From positions 1,426,001 to 1,490,000 of the forward strand of contig NZ_ACZP01000014.1 of assembly GCF_000176175.1 (NCBI RefSeq): a DNA stretch of 64,000 nt, in the 5' to 3' direction. Below, in pieces: positions 1 to 9,278 of this stretch. Source of the stretch: Vibrio furnissii CIP 102972 (GTDB lineage Bacteria; Pseudomonadota; Gammaproteobacteria; Enterobacterales; Vibrionaceae). Position numbers and translations under genes: made by a program. How positions within the stretch are numbered: the stretch's first letter is position 1; each line of letters starts with the position of its first letter. Under the pieces are notes generated by a model, which had not been told where the DNA came from, ran no database searches, and saw only the letters and a program-made list of their open reading frames with translations.

Positions 1-419
1 CGAATGTTGTCATTCGGTTTGATGTCGGTGTGGCTGAAGTTGACGCCTTGATCCGACACCGTGGCTTGCTCTTGCATGATCACCGCATCGCAACCGTCCG
101 GAATTTTTGCCCCGGTCATAATGCGCACACAGCTCATGGCTGGCCATTCACCGTCAAAGGGTTGGCCGGCAAACGATTTGCCCGCGACCGGTAGTGGCGT
201 TTGGGTGGCCAATTCGGCGCGGCGCACGGCATAGCCATCCATCGCGGAGTTATCAAACGGCGGCACGTTAATCGGAGAGAGAATATCTTCAGCAAGGACA
301 AAACCGAGTGCGTCGGCAAGGGGAAGCGTCAGTGTGGTTTGAATCGGAGTGATGCGCGAGAGCATTTTGTCCAGCGCGTCTTCAATTGGCATTAAGCCGG
401 GAGCGTCACAACAGCCCAT
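1..419 (-). CDS. moeA: Molybdopterin molybdenumtransferase MoeA, N-terminal part
   Basis: This is the first ~139 residues of MoeA; the rest lies beyond the left edge. The enzyme inserts molybdate into adenylylated molybdopterin in the cytoplasm to finish molybdenum cofactor. The frame opens at the ATG ending at 419 and shows the family hallmarks PPFDNSAMDGYAVR (about residues 56-69), then CVRIMTGAKIPDGCDAV and VIMQEQA. It is transcribed away from folE. moeB would be expected just downstream, outside the window. Identity rests on motif recall and is secure despite truncation. Confidence 0.93.
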   Translation of the reverse strand, partial: MGCCDAPGLMPIEDALDKMLSRITPIQTTLTLPLADALGFVLAEDILSPINVPPFDNSAMDGYAVRRAELATQTPLPVAGKSFAGQPFDGEWPAMSCVRIMTGAKIPDGCDAVIMQEQATVSDQGVNFSHTDIKPNDNI

Positions 420-568
420 GATGAAATCCTATGGTCTTCATTTTTGAGGAGTACTTTAGCACACAAAGCCCAGTGGCAATAATGTCCACCGATAAAATAT
501 GGGTGTAATTATTAAAAAATCCGAGTATCCTTGTCAGCCATCCGAAAGGGTTAATATGAGGTAAGGTA

Positions 569-1222
569 ATGTCAGGTTTGAGCGAATCCGCGAAGTTAGT
601 AAAAGATGCGCTGGAACGTCGTGGTTTGGAAACGCCAATGCAACCAAACACGATCAGTCGAGATGAGAAAAAAGAACGAATTGAACACCATATGCGTGAA
701 ATTCTGACTCTCTTAGGACTGGACCTCACTGACGATAGCCTTGAAGAAACCCCGCACCGAATCTCGAAGATGTATGTCGATGAGATCTTCTCTGGTCTGG
801 ATTACCACAACTTCCCGAAAATCACGGTTATCGAAAACAAGATGAACGTGAGCGAAATGGTGCGTGTGAAAGACATTACCGTGACCAGTACCTGTGAGCA
901 CCACTTGGTGACTATCGATGGGAAAGCGGCGGTGGCGTATATTCCGCGTGGCAAAATTATCGGCCTGTCGAAAATTAACCGCATTGTGCGCTTTTTTGCG
1001 CAGCGCCCACAGGTGCAAGAGCGTATGACGCAACAAATTCTGGTTGCGCTGCAAACCCTGTTGGAATCAGAAGACGTGGCCGTCACCATCGATGCGACTC
1101 ACTACTGCGTGAAATCACGTGGTGTGATGGATGCAACCAGCGAAACCACAACCACGGCGCTTGGTGGCATTTTTAAGTCCAACCCCGCAACCCGCGCTGA
1201 ATTTCTGCACGGCTTGCGGTAA
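569..1222 (+). CDS. folE: GTP cyclohydrolase I FolE
   Basis: Cytoplasmic enzyme that converts GTP to 7,8-dihydroneopterin triphosphate, the first step of tetrahydrofolate synthesis. The 217-residue product is close to the usual 220. Zinc ligands are visible as Cys109 and His112 in TCEHHL and Cys180 in HYCVKSRG; GKIIGLSKINRIV (128-140) is the conserved substrate-site segment. The ATG at 569 follows a GGTAAGG-type ribosome site. It is divergent from moeA and ends at a strong terminator, so it is probably monocistronic. No frameshift or missing residue is seen. Confidence 0.97.
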   Translation: MSGLSESAKLVKDALERRGLETPMQPNTISRDEKKERIEHHMREILTLLGLDLTDDSLEETPHRISKMYVDEIFSGLDYHNFPKITVIENKMNVSEMVRVKDITVTSTCEHHLVTIDGKAAVAYIPRGKIIGLSKINRIVRFFAQRPQVQERMTQQILVALQTLLESEDVAVTIDATHYCVKSRGVMDATSETTTTALGGIFKSNPATRAEFLHGLR

Positions 1223-1240
1223 GTACACAAATATTCAATG

Positions 1241-1270
1241 AAAAAGGACATCCTCGGATGTCCTTTTTTT
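1241..1270 (+). terminator. Intrinsic terminator of folE
   Basis: Perfect stem AAAAGGACATCC/GGATGTCCTTTT with a 2-nt loop and a T tract, starting 19 bases after the folE stop. It lies between convergent folE and eat and can work both ways. Confidence 0.9.
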
Positions 1271-1299
1271 GTCTCTGATAGTCAAGCGAATGGCACTTT

Positions 1300-2697
1300 T
1301 TACGCTTTACTGGCTTGTGGCATCAGCAGCATGTCATGGCCTTCCTGCATCGAGCTTTCATCATGTGTCGCTTTGAAGTAGAGAAAACCAAGGGCAAATA
1401 ACCCGACAAAGATCAGCGTCAGCAGGAAGTTGTAATACACCATCGCAACCAGAGCAAGTACCGCTAGACCCAGAGCAAGCGCCGGAGCAAATGGGTAGAG
1501 CGGGGCGCGGAACGGACGTTCCAGCGCTGGTTCCGTACGACGCAGTTTGAACAGCGCCAACATGGATACGATGTACATCACGATGGCACCAAACACCGCC
1601 ATGGTGACGATATTTGCAGTCAGTGGCTGCCCGCCAATGACAATCAGGTTGTCAGAGAAGATAGCCGCGATACCCACAACGCCGCCCGCCAGAATCGCCC
1701 AATGCGGCGTTTGATAACGTTGGTTTACAGCGGCGAGTGATTTTGGCAGGAAGCCTGCGCGCGCTAAAGCGAAAATCTGACGTGAATACCCCATGATGAT
1801 GCCGTGGAATGACGCAATAAGGCCAAACAAACCCAGCCACACCAGCATGTGTAACCAGCCACTCGATTCACCAACAATCATTTTCATGGCTTGCGGCAGT
1901 GGGTCGTTGATGTTGGACAGTTCACGCCAGTCACCGGCGCCACCCGCAAAGAACATCACGCCCACGGCCAGCACCACCAGCGTTAAAATACCGGCGATAA
2001 ACGCCACCGGAATCGTGCGTTTCGGATCTTTGGCTTCTTCCGCCGCCATCGACGCGCCTTCAATGGCGAGGAAAAACCAGATGGCAAAAGGAATCGCCGC
2101 AAAGATGCCGGAAATTGCTTCGCCAGAGAAGACATCGCTGCCAGCCCAACCATTGGCAGCAAAATTTGCCATGGAGAAACCGGGTGAGACGACGCCCATA
2201 AAGACCAGCAGTTCGACGATAGCAAGAATTGTGACCAAAAGTTCGAACGTCGCGGCAATGCTTACCCCAACAAGGTTGAGTCCCATAAAGACCACGTAAG
2301 CAACCACGGCCACCATTTTGGGATCGAGCGTCGGAAACTGAACATTCAGATATGCCCCGATGGCCATGGCGATGGCGGGCGGCGCAAACACAAATTCAAC
2401 CAAGGTGGCAAAACCGGCGACATAGCCGCCTAACGGACCAAAGGCGCGATACGCATAAGCGAATGGGCCGCCTGCGTGGGGAATGGACGTCGACAGCTCG
2501 GTAAAACTGAAAATGAACGCGGTGTACATGGTGGCAATGATCAGGGTGGTGATCAAAAAGCCGAGCGTCCCAGCCTGCGCCCAACCGTAACTCCAGCCGA
2601 AGTATTCGCCCGAAATGACCAGCCCGACGGCAATGCCCCATAAGTGAAATTTTCCAAGGGTCCGTTTCAGACCCGGTTTGCCGCTATTTTCCATCAT
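1300..2697 (-). CDS. eat: Ethanolamine permease (APC superfamily)
   Basis: A 465-residue polytopic inner-membrane protein with about 12 hydrophobic segments, of the amino acid-polyamine-organocation superfamily. The N-terminal GLVISGEYFGWSYGWAQAGT and the segment SIPHAGGPFAYAYRAFGPLGG match the ethanolamine permease subfamily. It lies 27 bases downstream of eutC on the same strand, which supports ethanolamine uptake for EutBC. The ATG at 2697 follows GAGGATT. A further ATG lies one codon in. Another APC amine substrate cannot be excluded, but the eut context makes ethanolamine most likely. Confidence 0.92.
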   Translation of the reverse strand: MMENSGKPGLKRTLGKFHLWGIAVGLVISGEYFGWSYGWAQAGTLGFLITTLIIATMYTAFIFSFTELSTSIPHAGGPFAYAYRAFGPLGGYVAGFATLVEFVFAPPAIAMAIGAYLNVQFPTLDPKMVAVVAYVVFMGLNLVGVSIAATFELLVTILAIVELLVFMGVVSPGFSMANFAANGWAGSDVFSGEAISGIFAAIPFAIWFFLAIEGASMAAEEAKDPKRTIPVAFIAGILTLVVLAVGVMFFAGGAGDWRELSNINDPLPQAMKMIVGESSGWLHMLVWLGLFGLIASFHGIIMGYSRQIFALARAGFLPKSLAAVNQRYQTPHWAILAGGVVGIAAIFSDNLIVIGGQPLTANIVTMAVFGAIVMYIVSMLALFKLRRTEPALERPFRAPLYPFAPALALGLAVLALVAMVYYNFLLTLIFVGLFALGFLYFKATHDESSMQEGHDMLLMPQASKA

Positions 2698-2724
2698 AAC
2701 AATCCTCAGTAATGTCCTTAAAAT

Positions 2725-3567
2725 CTAATCAGTGGTTAACGAAAATTGGTTTGCTTGAATCGGTTTATCCAACTGCGCGTCGTCAGAACGATCTTTCAGC
2801 CCGACGCCGGTGAGTTTGAGCCGGCGTGACTCAGCCAGCAGATAGAAGCATTTCATCGCTGCCGCGTGATAAGGCAGGCCTTGTGGGCGCACATTGGAAA
2901 TACAGTTGCGTAGTGAATCTTCGGTACCGCGCTGTGGGTGCCAGGTCAGATACAGCCCCAAGCTATCGGGGGAACTTAACCCCGGGCGTTCGCCCACCAG
3001 TACCAGTACCTCGCGTGCGTTGATCGCTTCACCCACGTCATCACCAACCGCCACGCGCCCTTGATGCACGATGCTCAATGGCGCGATACGCCAATCATGT
3101 CGTTGGTCGGCATGGAGCTGCGTGATCAAGGCGTCGATAAAGGGCGCCGCGTGATGACTGATTGCGTAAGACGACAAACCATCGGCAATGACAATCGCCA
3201 AATCGTACGGGCTTGGCGTGCTATCGCTGTGCTGCTTCAAACGTTCAATCGAGGCATCATCGAGCTTGCGGCCCAAATCGGGCCGTTGCAGATACGTGAG
3301 GCGATCACTGGCTTGGCTATGCAAAGAAAATGCGGGCAGATAGGGCACAATGGCTGAGTTTTTCGCTAAGGCGTCAACTAGATCCGCTTCGTCGAGCGGC
3401 ACATGCACCGCATCCATCGCTTGTGCGTGCGAGAGCTGAAAACGCAATAGCTCTTGGGTCGGAATGCTGGTTCCTACGCGGCCAATCCCAATACGTGCTT
3501 GGGTAAACTGGCGCAGCTTGTGCCATGGATCCTCATGGATCAACGCGGAAGTCGGCGCCTTACTCAT
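2725..3567 (-). CDS. eutC: Ethanolamine ammonia-lyase small subunit EutC
   Basis: Small subunit of the adenosylcobalamin-dependent ethanolamine ammonia-lyase, which splits ethanolamine into acetaldehyde and ammonia. At 280 residues it is near the usual 290. Segments FTQARIGIGRVGTSIPT, LAIVIADGLSSYAI, LVGERPGLSSPDSLGLYLTW and ECISN-like NCISNVRPQGLPY fit the family. Its ATG overlaps the eutB stop (ATGA), so the two subunits are translationally coupled. No carboxysome-like targeting partners are present nearby. Confidence 0.96.
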   Translation of the reverse strand: MSKAPTSALIHEDPWHKLRQFTQARIGIGRVGTSIPTQELLRFQLSHAQAMDAVHVPLDEADLVDALAKNSAIVPYLPAFSLHSQASDRLTYLQRPDLGRKLDDASIERLKQHSDSTPSPYDLAIVIADGLSSYAISHHAAPFIDALITQLHADQRHDWRIAPLSIVHQGRVAVGDDVGEAINAREVLVLVGERPGLSSPDSLGLYLTWHPQRGTEDSLRNCISNVRPQGLPYHAAAMKCFYLLAESRRLKLTGVGLKDRSDDAQLDKPIQANQFSLTTD

Positions 3568-4967
3568 ACGGCCTCCTGAATGAGTCGCAGTGGCTGGCTA
3601 AAATGTGGCGACAAATCGTCGGCGAGTTGCTTGCGTCCATCCTGATGGAAGATTTCCATTTTCTTCAGCCAGCTTTCAAATTCTGGCGCAGGGCGAGAAC
3701 CCAACACTTGGCGGGCATAGAGCGCGTCATGAAACGAGGTGGTCTGGTAGTTGAGCATGATGTCATCAGAGCCCGGGATGCCCATGATGAATGAACACTC
3801 GGCGACGCCGAGCAGCGTCAGCAGATTGTCCATGTCGTTTTGATCGGCGTAAGCGTGGTTGGTGTAGCAGATGTCACACCCCATCGGTAGGCCAAGCAGT
3901 TTCCCGCAGAAGTGATCTTCCAGCCCGGCGCGGGTGATCTGCTTGCCGTCAAACAGATATTCCGGGCCGATGAAGCCGACCACGGTGTTAACCAGTAACG
4001 GTTTGAACTTGCGCGCCAGCGCATAGGCGCGCACTTCGCAGGTTTGTTGGTCGACGTTGTGATGGCCGTTGGCCGACAGCGCGCTGCCTTGGCCGGTTTC
4101 GAAATACATCACGTTGTTGCCGACCGTGCCGCGATTGAGGCTCAGCGCGGCATCATAGGCTTCGGCAATCACATTCAGGTTGATACCGAACCCTTGATTG
4201 GTCGCTTCGGTGCCACCGATGGATTGAAACACCAAATCGACCGGCGCGCCTTTCTCAATCGCTTCGACCGTGTTCGTCACATGGGTCAGGACGCACGATT
4301 GAGTCGGAATGTCATAATGCTGAATCACGTCATCCATCAGTTTCATGAGCTGAATCGCCTGACTCACGCTGTCGGTGGCGGGATTGATGCCAATCACGGC
4401 ATCGCCGTTGCCATACATCAGGCCATCAAAAATCGATGCCGCAATGCCGCTCATGTCATCGGTCGGGTGATTGGGTTGCAAACGGGTGGATAAGCGACCG
4501 GGCAGACCGATGGTGTTACGAAATGCGGTGGTCACCTGACACTTCTTCGCCACCAGAATCAGATCCTGATTGCGCATGATTTTGCTGACTGCCGCGGCCA
4601 TTTCGGGCGTGATGCCAGCGCAAACCCGCGCCAATTCAAGATGGGTGGTGGTTTCTTGCAGCAGCCAGTTACGAAAATCGCCGACCGTGAGATGCGCGAT
4701 TTCCACGAATGCACGAGCATCATGCTCATCGATGATCAGACGGGTAATTTCGTCGTCCTCGTACGGAATCAAAGTGTCGTTGAGGAAGGTTGTGAGGGGC
4801 AGATCTGCCAATATCATCTGCGCGATCACGCGCTCTTCCGCCGATGTGGCAGCTACCCCCGCCAATTGGTCGCCGGAGCGCAGCGGCGACGCCTTCGCCA
4901 TCACTTCTTTCAAAGAAGCAAACTGATAGGTCTGACTGCCTAATTGATATCGGTAGCGTGAACTCAT
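3564..4967 (-). CDS. eutB: Ethanolamine ammonia-lyase large subunit EutB
   Basis: Catalytic large subunit of ethanolamine ammonia-lyase, a TIM-barrel that binds substrate and adenosylcobalamin. The frame stays open to a TTG at 4979, but the ATG ending at 4967 has a GAGAGG ribosome site 5 bases before it, so that start (467 residues) is preferred. Recognisable blocks are GLPGRLSTRLQPNHPTDD, DAVIGINPATDSV, VLTHVTNT, YFETGQGSALSANGHHNVDQ and CDICYTNHADQ-like CYTNHAYADQND. It is the first gene of the eutB-eutC-eat unit. Confidence 0.97.
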   Translation of the reverse strand: MSSRYRYQLGSQTYQFASLKEVMAKASPLRSGDQLAGVAATSAEERVIAQMILADLPLTTFLNDTLIPYEDDEITRLIIDEHDARAFVEIAHLTVGDFRNWLLQETTTHLELARVCAGITPEMAAAVSKIMRNQDLILVAKKCQVTTAFRNTIGLPGRLSTRLQPNHPTDDMSGIAASIFDGLMYGNGDAVIGINPATDSVSQAIQLMKLMDDVIQHYDIPTQSCVLTHVTNTVEAIEKGAPVDLVFQSIGGTEATNQGFGINLNVIAEAYDAALSLNRGTVGNNVMYFETGQGSALSANGHHNVDQQTCEVRAYALARKFKPLLVNTVVGFIGPEYLFDGKQITRAGLEDHFCGKLLGLPMGCDICYTNHAYADQNDMDNLLTLLGVAECSFIMGIPGSDDIMLNYQTTSFHDALYARQVLGSRPAPEFESWLKKMEIFHQDGRKQLADDLSPHFSQPLRLIQEAV

Positions 4968-5072
4968 GATGCCTCTCAATCTTTACCGTTGTGCGGTGTG
5001 GGTTTGTTCAGGGCTGTGCGGCCTGAACATTGCAATTTGTCTTGGTATACCTGTTGCAAACAAGATTGTGAA

Positions 5073-5090
5073 AACAGTGCGAAAACTGTT
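5073..5090. promoter_or_regulatory. Inverted repeat in the eutB/eutR divergent promoter region
   Basis: AACAGT and ACTGTT separated by six bases sit midway in the 217-bp gap between divergent eutB and eutR. It is a plausible activator or regulator site; no binding protein can be named from sequence alone. Confidence 0.3.
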
Positions 5091-5184
5091 CCGCGAGCAT
5101 GACGGAAATAGGCAAAGTTAAATAAGCCAATAAAAACAGTGAGATAAAAGAGGTTGTGCATAATGCTGGTGCAAGAGGGTGAAA

Positions 5185-6243
5185 ATGAATTTGGTTCAAT
5201 TGCTTCATGAAGGGAATTCATGCGCACCAACGAGGTGCAAACAGTACAGTTTTGATGTCAACCAGCAGGCACAAAGCCTAAGTGCTTGGGAACAAAAGTA
5301 TAATCAACACGGTGCAGGGCAATTTAATGGGTATCTGGATGAAATAAAGTTGCCCGGTTTGCACCTGTTTGAGGAGTACACCAGTCGCGCCGTTCATCAG
5401 GAATGTTGCGTGAATCCCAATGCGGTTTGGATTGGTTTTTCGATGAACAGCCAACGGCCTAAAGTAAATGGTCTGCAAGCTGAAACGCATCAATTGATGA
5501 TTCGTCCGGCGCAGGAGTCGTTCGAATTGGCGACGCCTCAGGATTTTCATATTTTTGGCATTGTGATCGACCGTGAGCTGCTGTTGAACGGAATGCAATT
5601 TGGCAGCCAGGAGCAATGGGAAAATACCCAGTGGGAAACGGCCACATTGGTTGAAAACAATGTGCCGCAGCACGGTTGCTGGTCGCTGGTGGACTTGATT
5701 CGAGACGCGCTGAGTCCGCAGTCGATACTTGGACAAAAGCTACTTGAAGAGAGTGTCGCCCAAGCGCATTTGCATGCCATGCTGCGTACAGCGGTGATGG
5801 ATCGTCTGAGTGCGTTTCAAATCTCGACTGAACGTGAACCGCGCAGTTACCATACTCGGCGTCAGGCGTTGCGGCGCCTGTATCAATACATTGAACAGAA
5901 CGGCGACTATCCGTTAAGTATCAGCGATATGTGCGCGATCGCCTGTGTCAGCCAACGCACGTTGCAGAACTGTTTTGAACAAGAGCTTGGCGTGAGTCCG
6001 GCGACGTTTTTGCGTGAGTGCCGTTTGAATGCGGTGCGGCGGGTATTACTGGATCAGTCGCAGCAGCGGGCGATCTGCGACGTCGCACTAGACTTTGGCT
6101 TCTATCACATCGGCACGTTTAATCATTATTACAAGCTGCTATTTGGTGAAACGCCCAGTCAGACGCGTGACCGGGCGCTTAGGTATCAACAGGCTGCTGT
6201 GGTCAATCCATTTGTCACCACATCACGTTCAGTATTTATTTGA
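5185..6243 (+). CDS. eutR: Ethanolamine-responsive AraC-family regulator EutR
   Basis: Transcriptional activator that in enteric bacteria turns on eut genes when ethanolamine and adenosylcobalamin are both present. The N-terminal ~220 residues match the EutR sensor region (QSLSAWEQKYNQHGAGQFNGYLDEI; EEYTSRAVHQECCVNPNAVWIGF). The C-terminal ~100 residues carry a double helix-turn-helix of AraC type (SISDMCAIACVSQRTLQNCFEQELG; VALDFGFYHIGTFNHYYKLLFGETP). The ATG at 5185 lies 5 bases after AGAGGG; the GTG at 5179 overlaps that site. It is divergent from eutB and its last bases overlap the msrAB stop. Confidence 0.92.
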   Translation: MNLVQLLHEGNSCAPTRCKQYSFDVNQQAQSLSAWEQKYNQHGAGQFNGYLDEIKLPGLHLFEEYTSRAVHQECCVNPNAVWIGFSMNSQRPKVNGLQAETHQLMIRPAQESFELATPQDFHIFGIVIDRELLLNGMQFGSQEQWENTQWETATLVENNVPQHGCWSLVDLIRDALSPQSILGQKLLEESVAQAHLHAMLRTAVMDRLSAFQISTEREPRSYHTRRQALRRLYQYIEQNGDYPLSISDMCAIACVSQRTLQNCFEQELGVSPATFLRECRLNAVRRVLLDQSQQRAICDVALDFGFYHIGTFNHYYKLLFGETPSQTRDRALRYQQAAVVNPFVTTSRSVFI

Positions 6244-7366
6244 ACAGTTTGAGGTATTCCCCATAGCCTTGGGCTTGCATCTCCGCTTTCGGCACAAATC
6301 GCATCGCAGCGGAGTTCATACAGTAGCGCAAACCTGTCGGCGCAGGGCCGTCATTAAACACATGGCCCAAGTGGGATTGACCAAAGCGGCTGCGCACTTC
6401 GGTGCGAGTGTAAAACAGGGTGTTATCGTCTTTGGTCACGATATACGCTGGATTAATCGGTTGGGTAAAGCTGGGCCAACCCGTGCCGGATTTATATTTG
6501 TCGGTAGACGAAAACAACGGCTCGCCGGAAACGATATCGACATAAATGCCTTCCGCTTTGTTATCCCAATACTCGTTTTTAAACGCGTGCTCAGTGCCTT
6601 CTTCTTGCGTGACGTAGTACTGTAAATCCGTCAGTTTGGCACGAATCTCTTTATCCGATGGGCGAGTGTAAGTTTTCGCACTGCGGATGCCTTTGCTTTC
6701 ATCGATGATTTGGCGCAGCGTTTTGGGGTGTTCAACGCGATCTTCACCAAAAATCGTATCTAAGTACTGATCGCGGCCAGAGGCGTAGCGATAGTATTTG
6801 TAGCGCAGGGCGCTCTTTTTGTAGAAATCCTGATGGTACTCTTCAGCAGGCCAGAACTGCTTAAAAGCGATGAGTTCAGTTTTCAGTGGCTTTTTGAAAA
6901 TACCAGATTCGTCGATCGCTTTCATAAAGCGTTCAGCAATCTGTTTTTGCTGCGCGTTATGATAGAAAATCGCCGGGCGATATTGGTTCCCTCGATCAAC
7001 AAATGAACCTTGATCGTCGGTGGGGTCGATATGGCGGAAGAAATGGTCCAATACCTGTTCATAGCTGACTTTGTCGGCGTCATACGTGACCTGAATTGAT
7101 TCAATGTGACCGGTGGAACCTGACGAGACTTGCTTATAAGTCGGATTATCGACATGGCCACCGGAATACCCTGAGACAACGGCAATCACGCCGGCGAGTT
7201 TTTCCATGTCAGATTCAGTACACCAAAAACAGCCACCGGCTAGTGTTGCGACTTCTTCATGACTGGCGTGTTTGCTGGTGGCAGACGTGTCTGCTTGGGA
7301 GAAAAACGATACAGAAAGTGGTACGGCGACCAGTAAGGCAAACAAAAATAACGTAATGCGTTTCAT
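6236..7366 (-). CDS. msrAB: Bifunctional periplasmic peptide-methionine sulfoxide reductase MsrA/MsrB
   Basis: Fused enzyme that reduces both S and R epimers of methionine sulfoxide in proteins. Residues 1-25 form a signal peptide (KRITLFLFALLVAVPLSVSFF). The MsrA domain (about 38-200) has GGCFWC with Cys46 and Cys49. A linker leads to an MsrB domain (about 240-370) with GTGWPSF, SRFGQSHLGHVF and catalytic RYCMNSAA. The two zinc-binding CxxC pairs of many MsrB proteins are absent. The frame extends to a GTG at 7414, but the ATG ending at 7366 gives the signal peptide. It is convergent with eutR, overlapping by 8 bases. Confidence 0.94.
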   Translation of the reverse strand: MKRITLFLFALLVAVPLSVSFFSQADTSATSKHASHEEVATLAGGCFWCTESDMEKLAGVIAVVSGYSGGHVDNPTYKQVSSGSTGHIESIQVTYDADKVSYEQVLDHFFRHIDPTDDQGSFVDRGNQYRPAIFYHNAQQKQIAERFMKAIDESGIFKKPLKTELIAFKQFWPAEEYHQDFYKKSALRYKYYRYASGRDQYLDTIFGEDRVEHPKTLRQIIDESKGIRSAKTYTRPSDKEIRAKLTDLQYYVTQEEGTEHAFKNEYWDNKAEGIYVDIVSGEPLFSSTDKYKSGTGWPSFTQPINPAYIVTKDDNTLFYTRTEVRSRFGQSHLGHVFNDGPAPTGLRYCMNSAAMRFVPKAEMQAQGYGEYLKLFK

Positions 7367-7446
7367 GGCGGTTCTTACTCGTTTTGTTGAACGGATATAC
7401 GAAAAGAACGGCACACGGTCGGAAAAATTTCAAATCGAATGCAAAG

Positions 7447-7474
7447 AAAAAAGCTTCGCGGTGGCGAAGCTTTT
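7447..7474 (-). terminator. Intrinsic terminator of fhs
   Basis: Read on the minus strand: stem AAGCTTCGC/GCGAAGCTT with a 4-base loop, followed by six T residues, 26 bases past the fhs stop. Confidence 0.85.
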
Positions 7475-7499
7475 CAATGGGGTGATGTGGCCCGAGTGT

Positions 7500-9248
7500 T
7501 TAACTTAACCCGATGATGCGGCCTTGATCGTCGATATCCAGCCCCATAAACGCCGGTTTCTCGGGCAGCCCCGGCATGGTCATCACGTTGCCGCATAAGG
7601 CATACACAAATTCCGCGCCTGCGCAGAGTTTCAGCTCGCGAATAGGAACATCAAATCCGCTCGGCGCACCTTTGTGCGCCGAATCAGTGGTGATCGACAG
7701 CGGCGTCTTCGCCAGACATACCGAAAGATGACCAAAGCCTTTTGCTTGCAGGTCATCAAGCTGAGCTTGCGCTTTGTCGCTCAAGGTGACGGAGCCTGCG
7801 CCGTAGCCCTTTATTGCGACCGCTTTGAGTTTCTCAAGCAACGGGGCGTCGGGTGCATACAGCGGCGTAAAGTGTGCGGATTTACTGCACTGTGTGACCA
7901 CGTGTTCGGCCAGTTCGCGTGTGCCTTCTCCACCTTTGGCGAATCCTTCCGACAGGGCCACCAGCACATCGTTGGGCAGCACTTCAATCATCTGTTTGAG
8001 CTGCGCCAGCTCTTCATCACTATCTTGCGGAAAGCGGTTAATCGCCACGACCGCAGGAATGCCGTATTTGTTGACGTTGTTGATGTGCCATTTGAGGTTT
8101 TCAAAACCCGCGATTAAAGCGTCACGGTCTGGTGTAAACAGGCTTTCAGGGACTGGTTGTCCTGGGCGCAGATCATAATGGCCGGAGTTGGCTTTCAAGC
8201 CGCGCAATGTTGCAACGATGACTGCGCAATCAGGCGTTTTGCCCGACGCGCTGGCTTTGATGTTACACGCTTTTTCAAAGCCCATATCAGAGCCGAAACC
8301 ACCTTCTGTCACGGTGTAGTCAGCGAGGCGTGTGGCGATGTCATCAGCAATGATGGAAGAGTTGCCGTGCGCGATGTTGGCAAACGGGCCGGCGTGAATC
8401 AGCGTCGGTACGCCTTCCAGAGTTTGCATTAAGGTGGGTTGAATCGCCTCTTTCATGCTGACGGCCATGGCGCCCGCAACTTTCAGATCTTCGGTGGTCA
8501 CCGGTTGACCATCTAGGTTGTAGCCGACCACGATGTTGCCGATGCGGCGACGCAAGTCTGTGAGATCTTTTGCCAGTGCAAGAATCGCCATCAATTCCGA
8601 GGCGGCCGAGATATCAAAGCCGTCTTCACGCTCGTAACCGTTGATTGTTTTGCCGGCTTCATTGCGGCCGACAGTGACCATGCGCAGCGCGCGATCGTTG
8701 TGATCCATCACGCGCTTCCAGACAATGCGTTTGGGGTCAAGACGCAGGGCAGGCATGCCTGTTCTTGCTGCAAAATCGTCATACCCGTGGCGCTGCTCGT
8801 GGTAGATGCGCGCATCAATCGCGGCGGCGGCGAGGTTATGCGCGGCCGTCACGGCATGAATATCGCCGGTTAAGTGCAGATTCAGCTCTTCCATCGGTGC
8901 AACCTGTGAATAACCGCCACCGGCAGCGCCCCCTTTAACGCCGAAAATCGGCCCCATCGACGGCTGACGAATACAGGCCATCACCGAATGTTGTAAACGA
9001 GCCAAACCTTGCGCCAGACCAATTGTGGTGACGGTTTTGCCTTCGCCCAGCGGCGTTGGCGTGATGGCGGTGACCAAAATGAATTTTCCGGCAGGTTGAT
9101 CGTGTAAGCGATCGAGGCAGTGAAGCGAGACTTTGGCTTTATAACGGCCTTGGCTTTGGAACTCTTCAGGGAGCAGTCCGGCTTGATGGGCGATCTGCTC
9201 AATAGCAGTCAACGGCGTGGAGCGACAAATTTCGATATCTGGCAGCAT
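7500..9248 (-). CDS. fhs: Formate-tetrahydrofolate ligase Fhs
   Basis: Cytoplasmic ATP-dependent ligase that makes 10-formyltetrahydrofolate from formate, feeding purine and one-carbon metabolism. Length 582 fits the vibrio-type enzyme. The P-loop-like TPTPLGEGKTVTTIGL (about residues 64-79), QPSMGPIFGVKGGAAGGGYSQV-type segment, EGGFGSDMGFEKA and GHYDLRPG are diagnostic. The start has GAGGG five bases upstream. A PurR-type box in the upstream region suggests control with purine genes. It is flanked by its own terminator and appears monocistronic. Confidence 0.97.
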   Translation of the reverse strand: MLPDIEICRSTPLTAIEQIAHQAGLLPEEFQSQGRYKAKVSLHCLDRLHDQPAGKFILVTAITPTPLGEGKTVTTIGLAQGLARLQHSVMACIRQPSMGPIFGVKGGAAGGGYSQVAPMEELNLHLTGDIHAVTAAHNLAAAAIDARIYHEQRHGYDDFAARTGMPALRLDPKRIVWKRVMDHNDRALRMVTVGRNEAGKTINGYEREDGFDISAASELMAILALAKDLTDLRRRIGNIVVGYNLDGQPVTTEDLKVAGAMAVSMKEAIQPTLMQTLEGVPTLIHAGPFANIAHGNSSIIADDIATRLADYTVTEGGFGSDMGFEKACNIKASASGKTPDCAVIVATLRGLKANSGHYDLRPGQPVPESLFTPDRDALIAGFENLKWHINNVNKYGIPAVVAINRFPQDSDEELAQLKQMIEVLPNDVLVALSEGFAKGGEGTRELAEHVVTQCSKSAHFTPLYAPDAPLLEKLKAVAIKGYGAGSVTLSDKAQAQLDDLQAKGFGHLSVCLAKTPLSITTDSAHKGAPSGFDVPIRELKLCAGAEFVYALCGNVMTMPGLPEKPAFMGLDIDDQGRIIGLS

Positions 9249-9278
9249 AAAACCCTCATCATGGCGATGAAACTGGTT

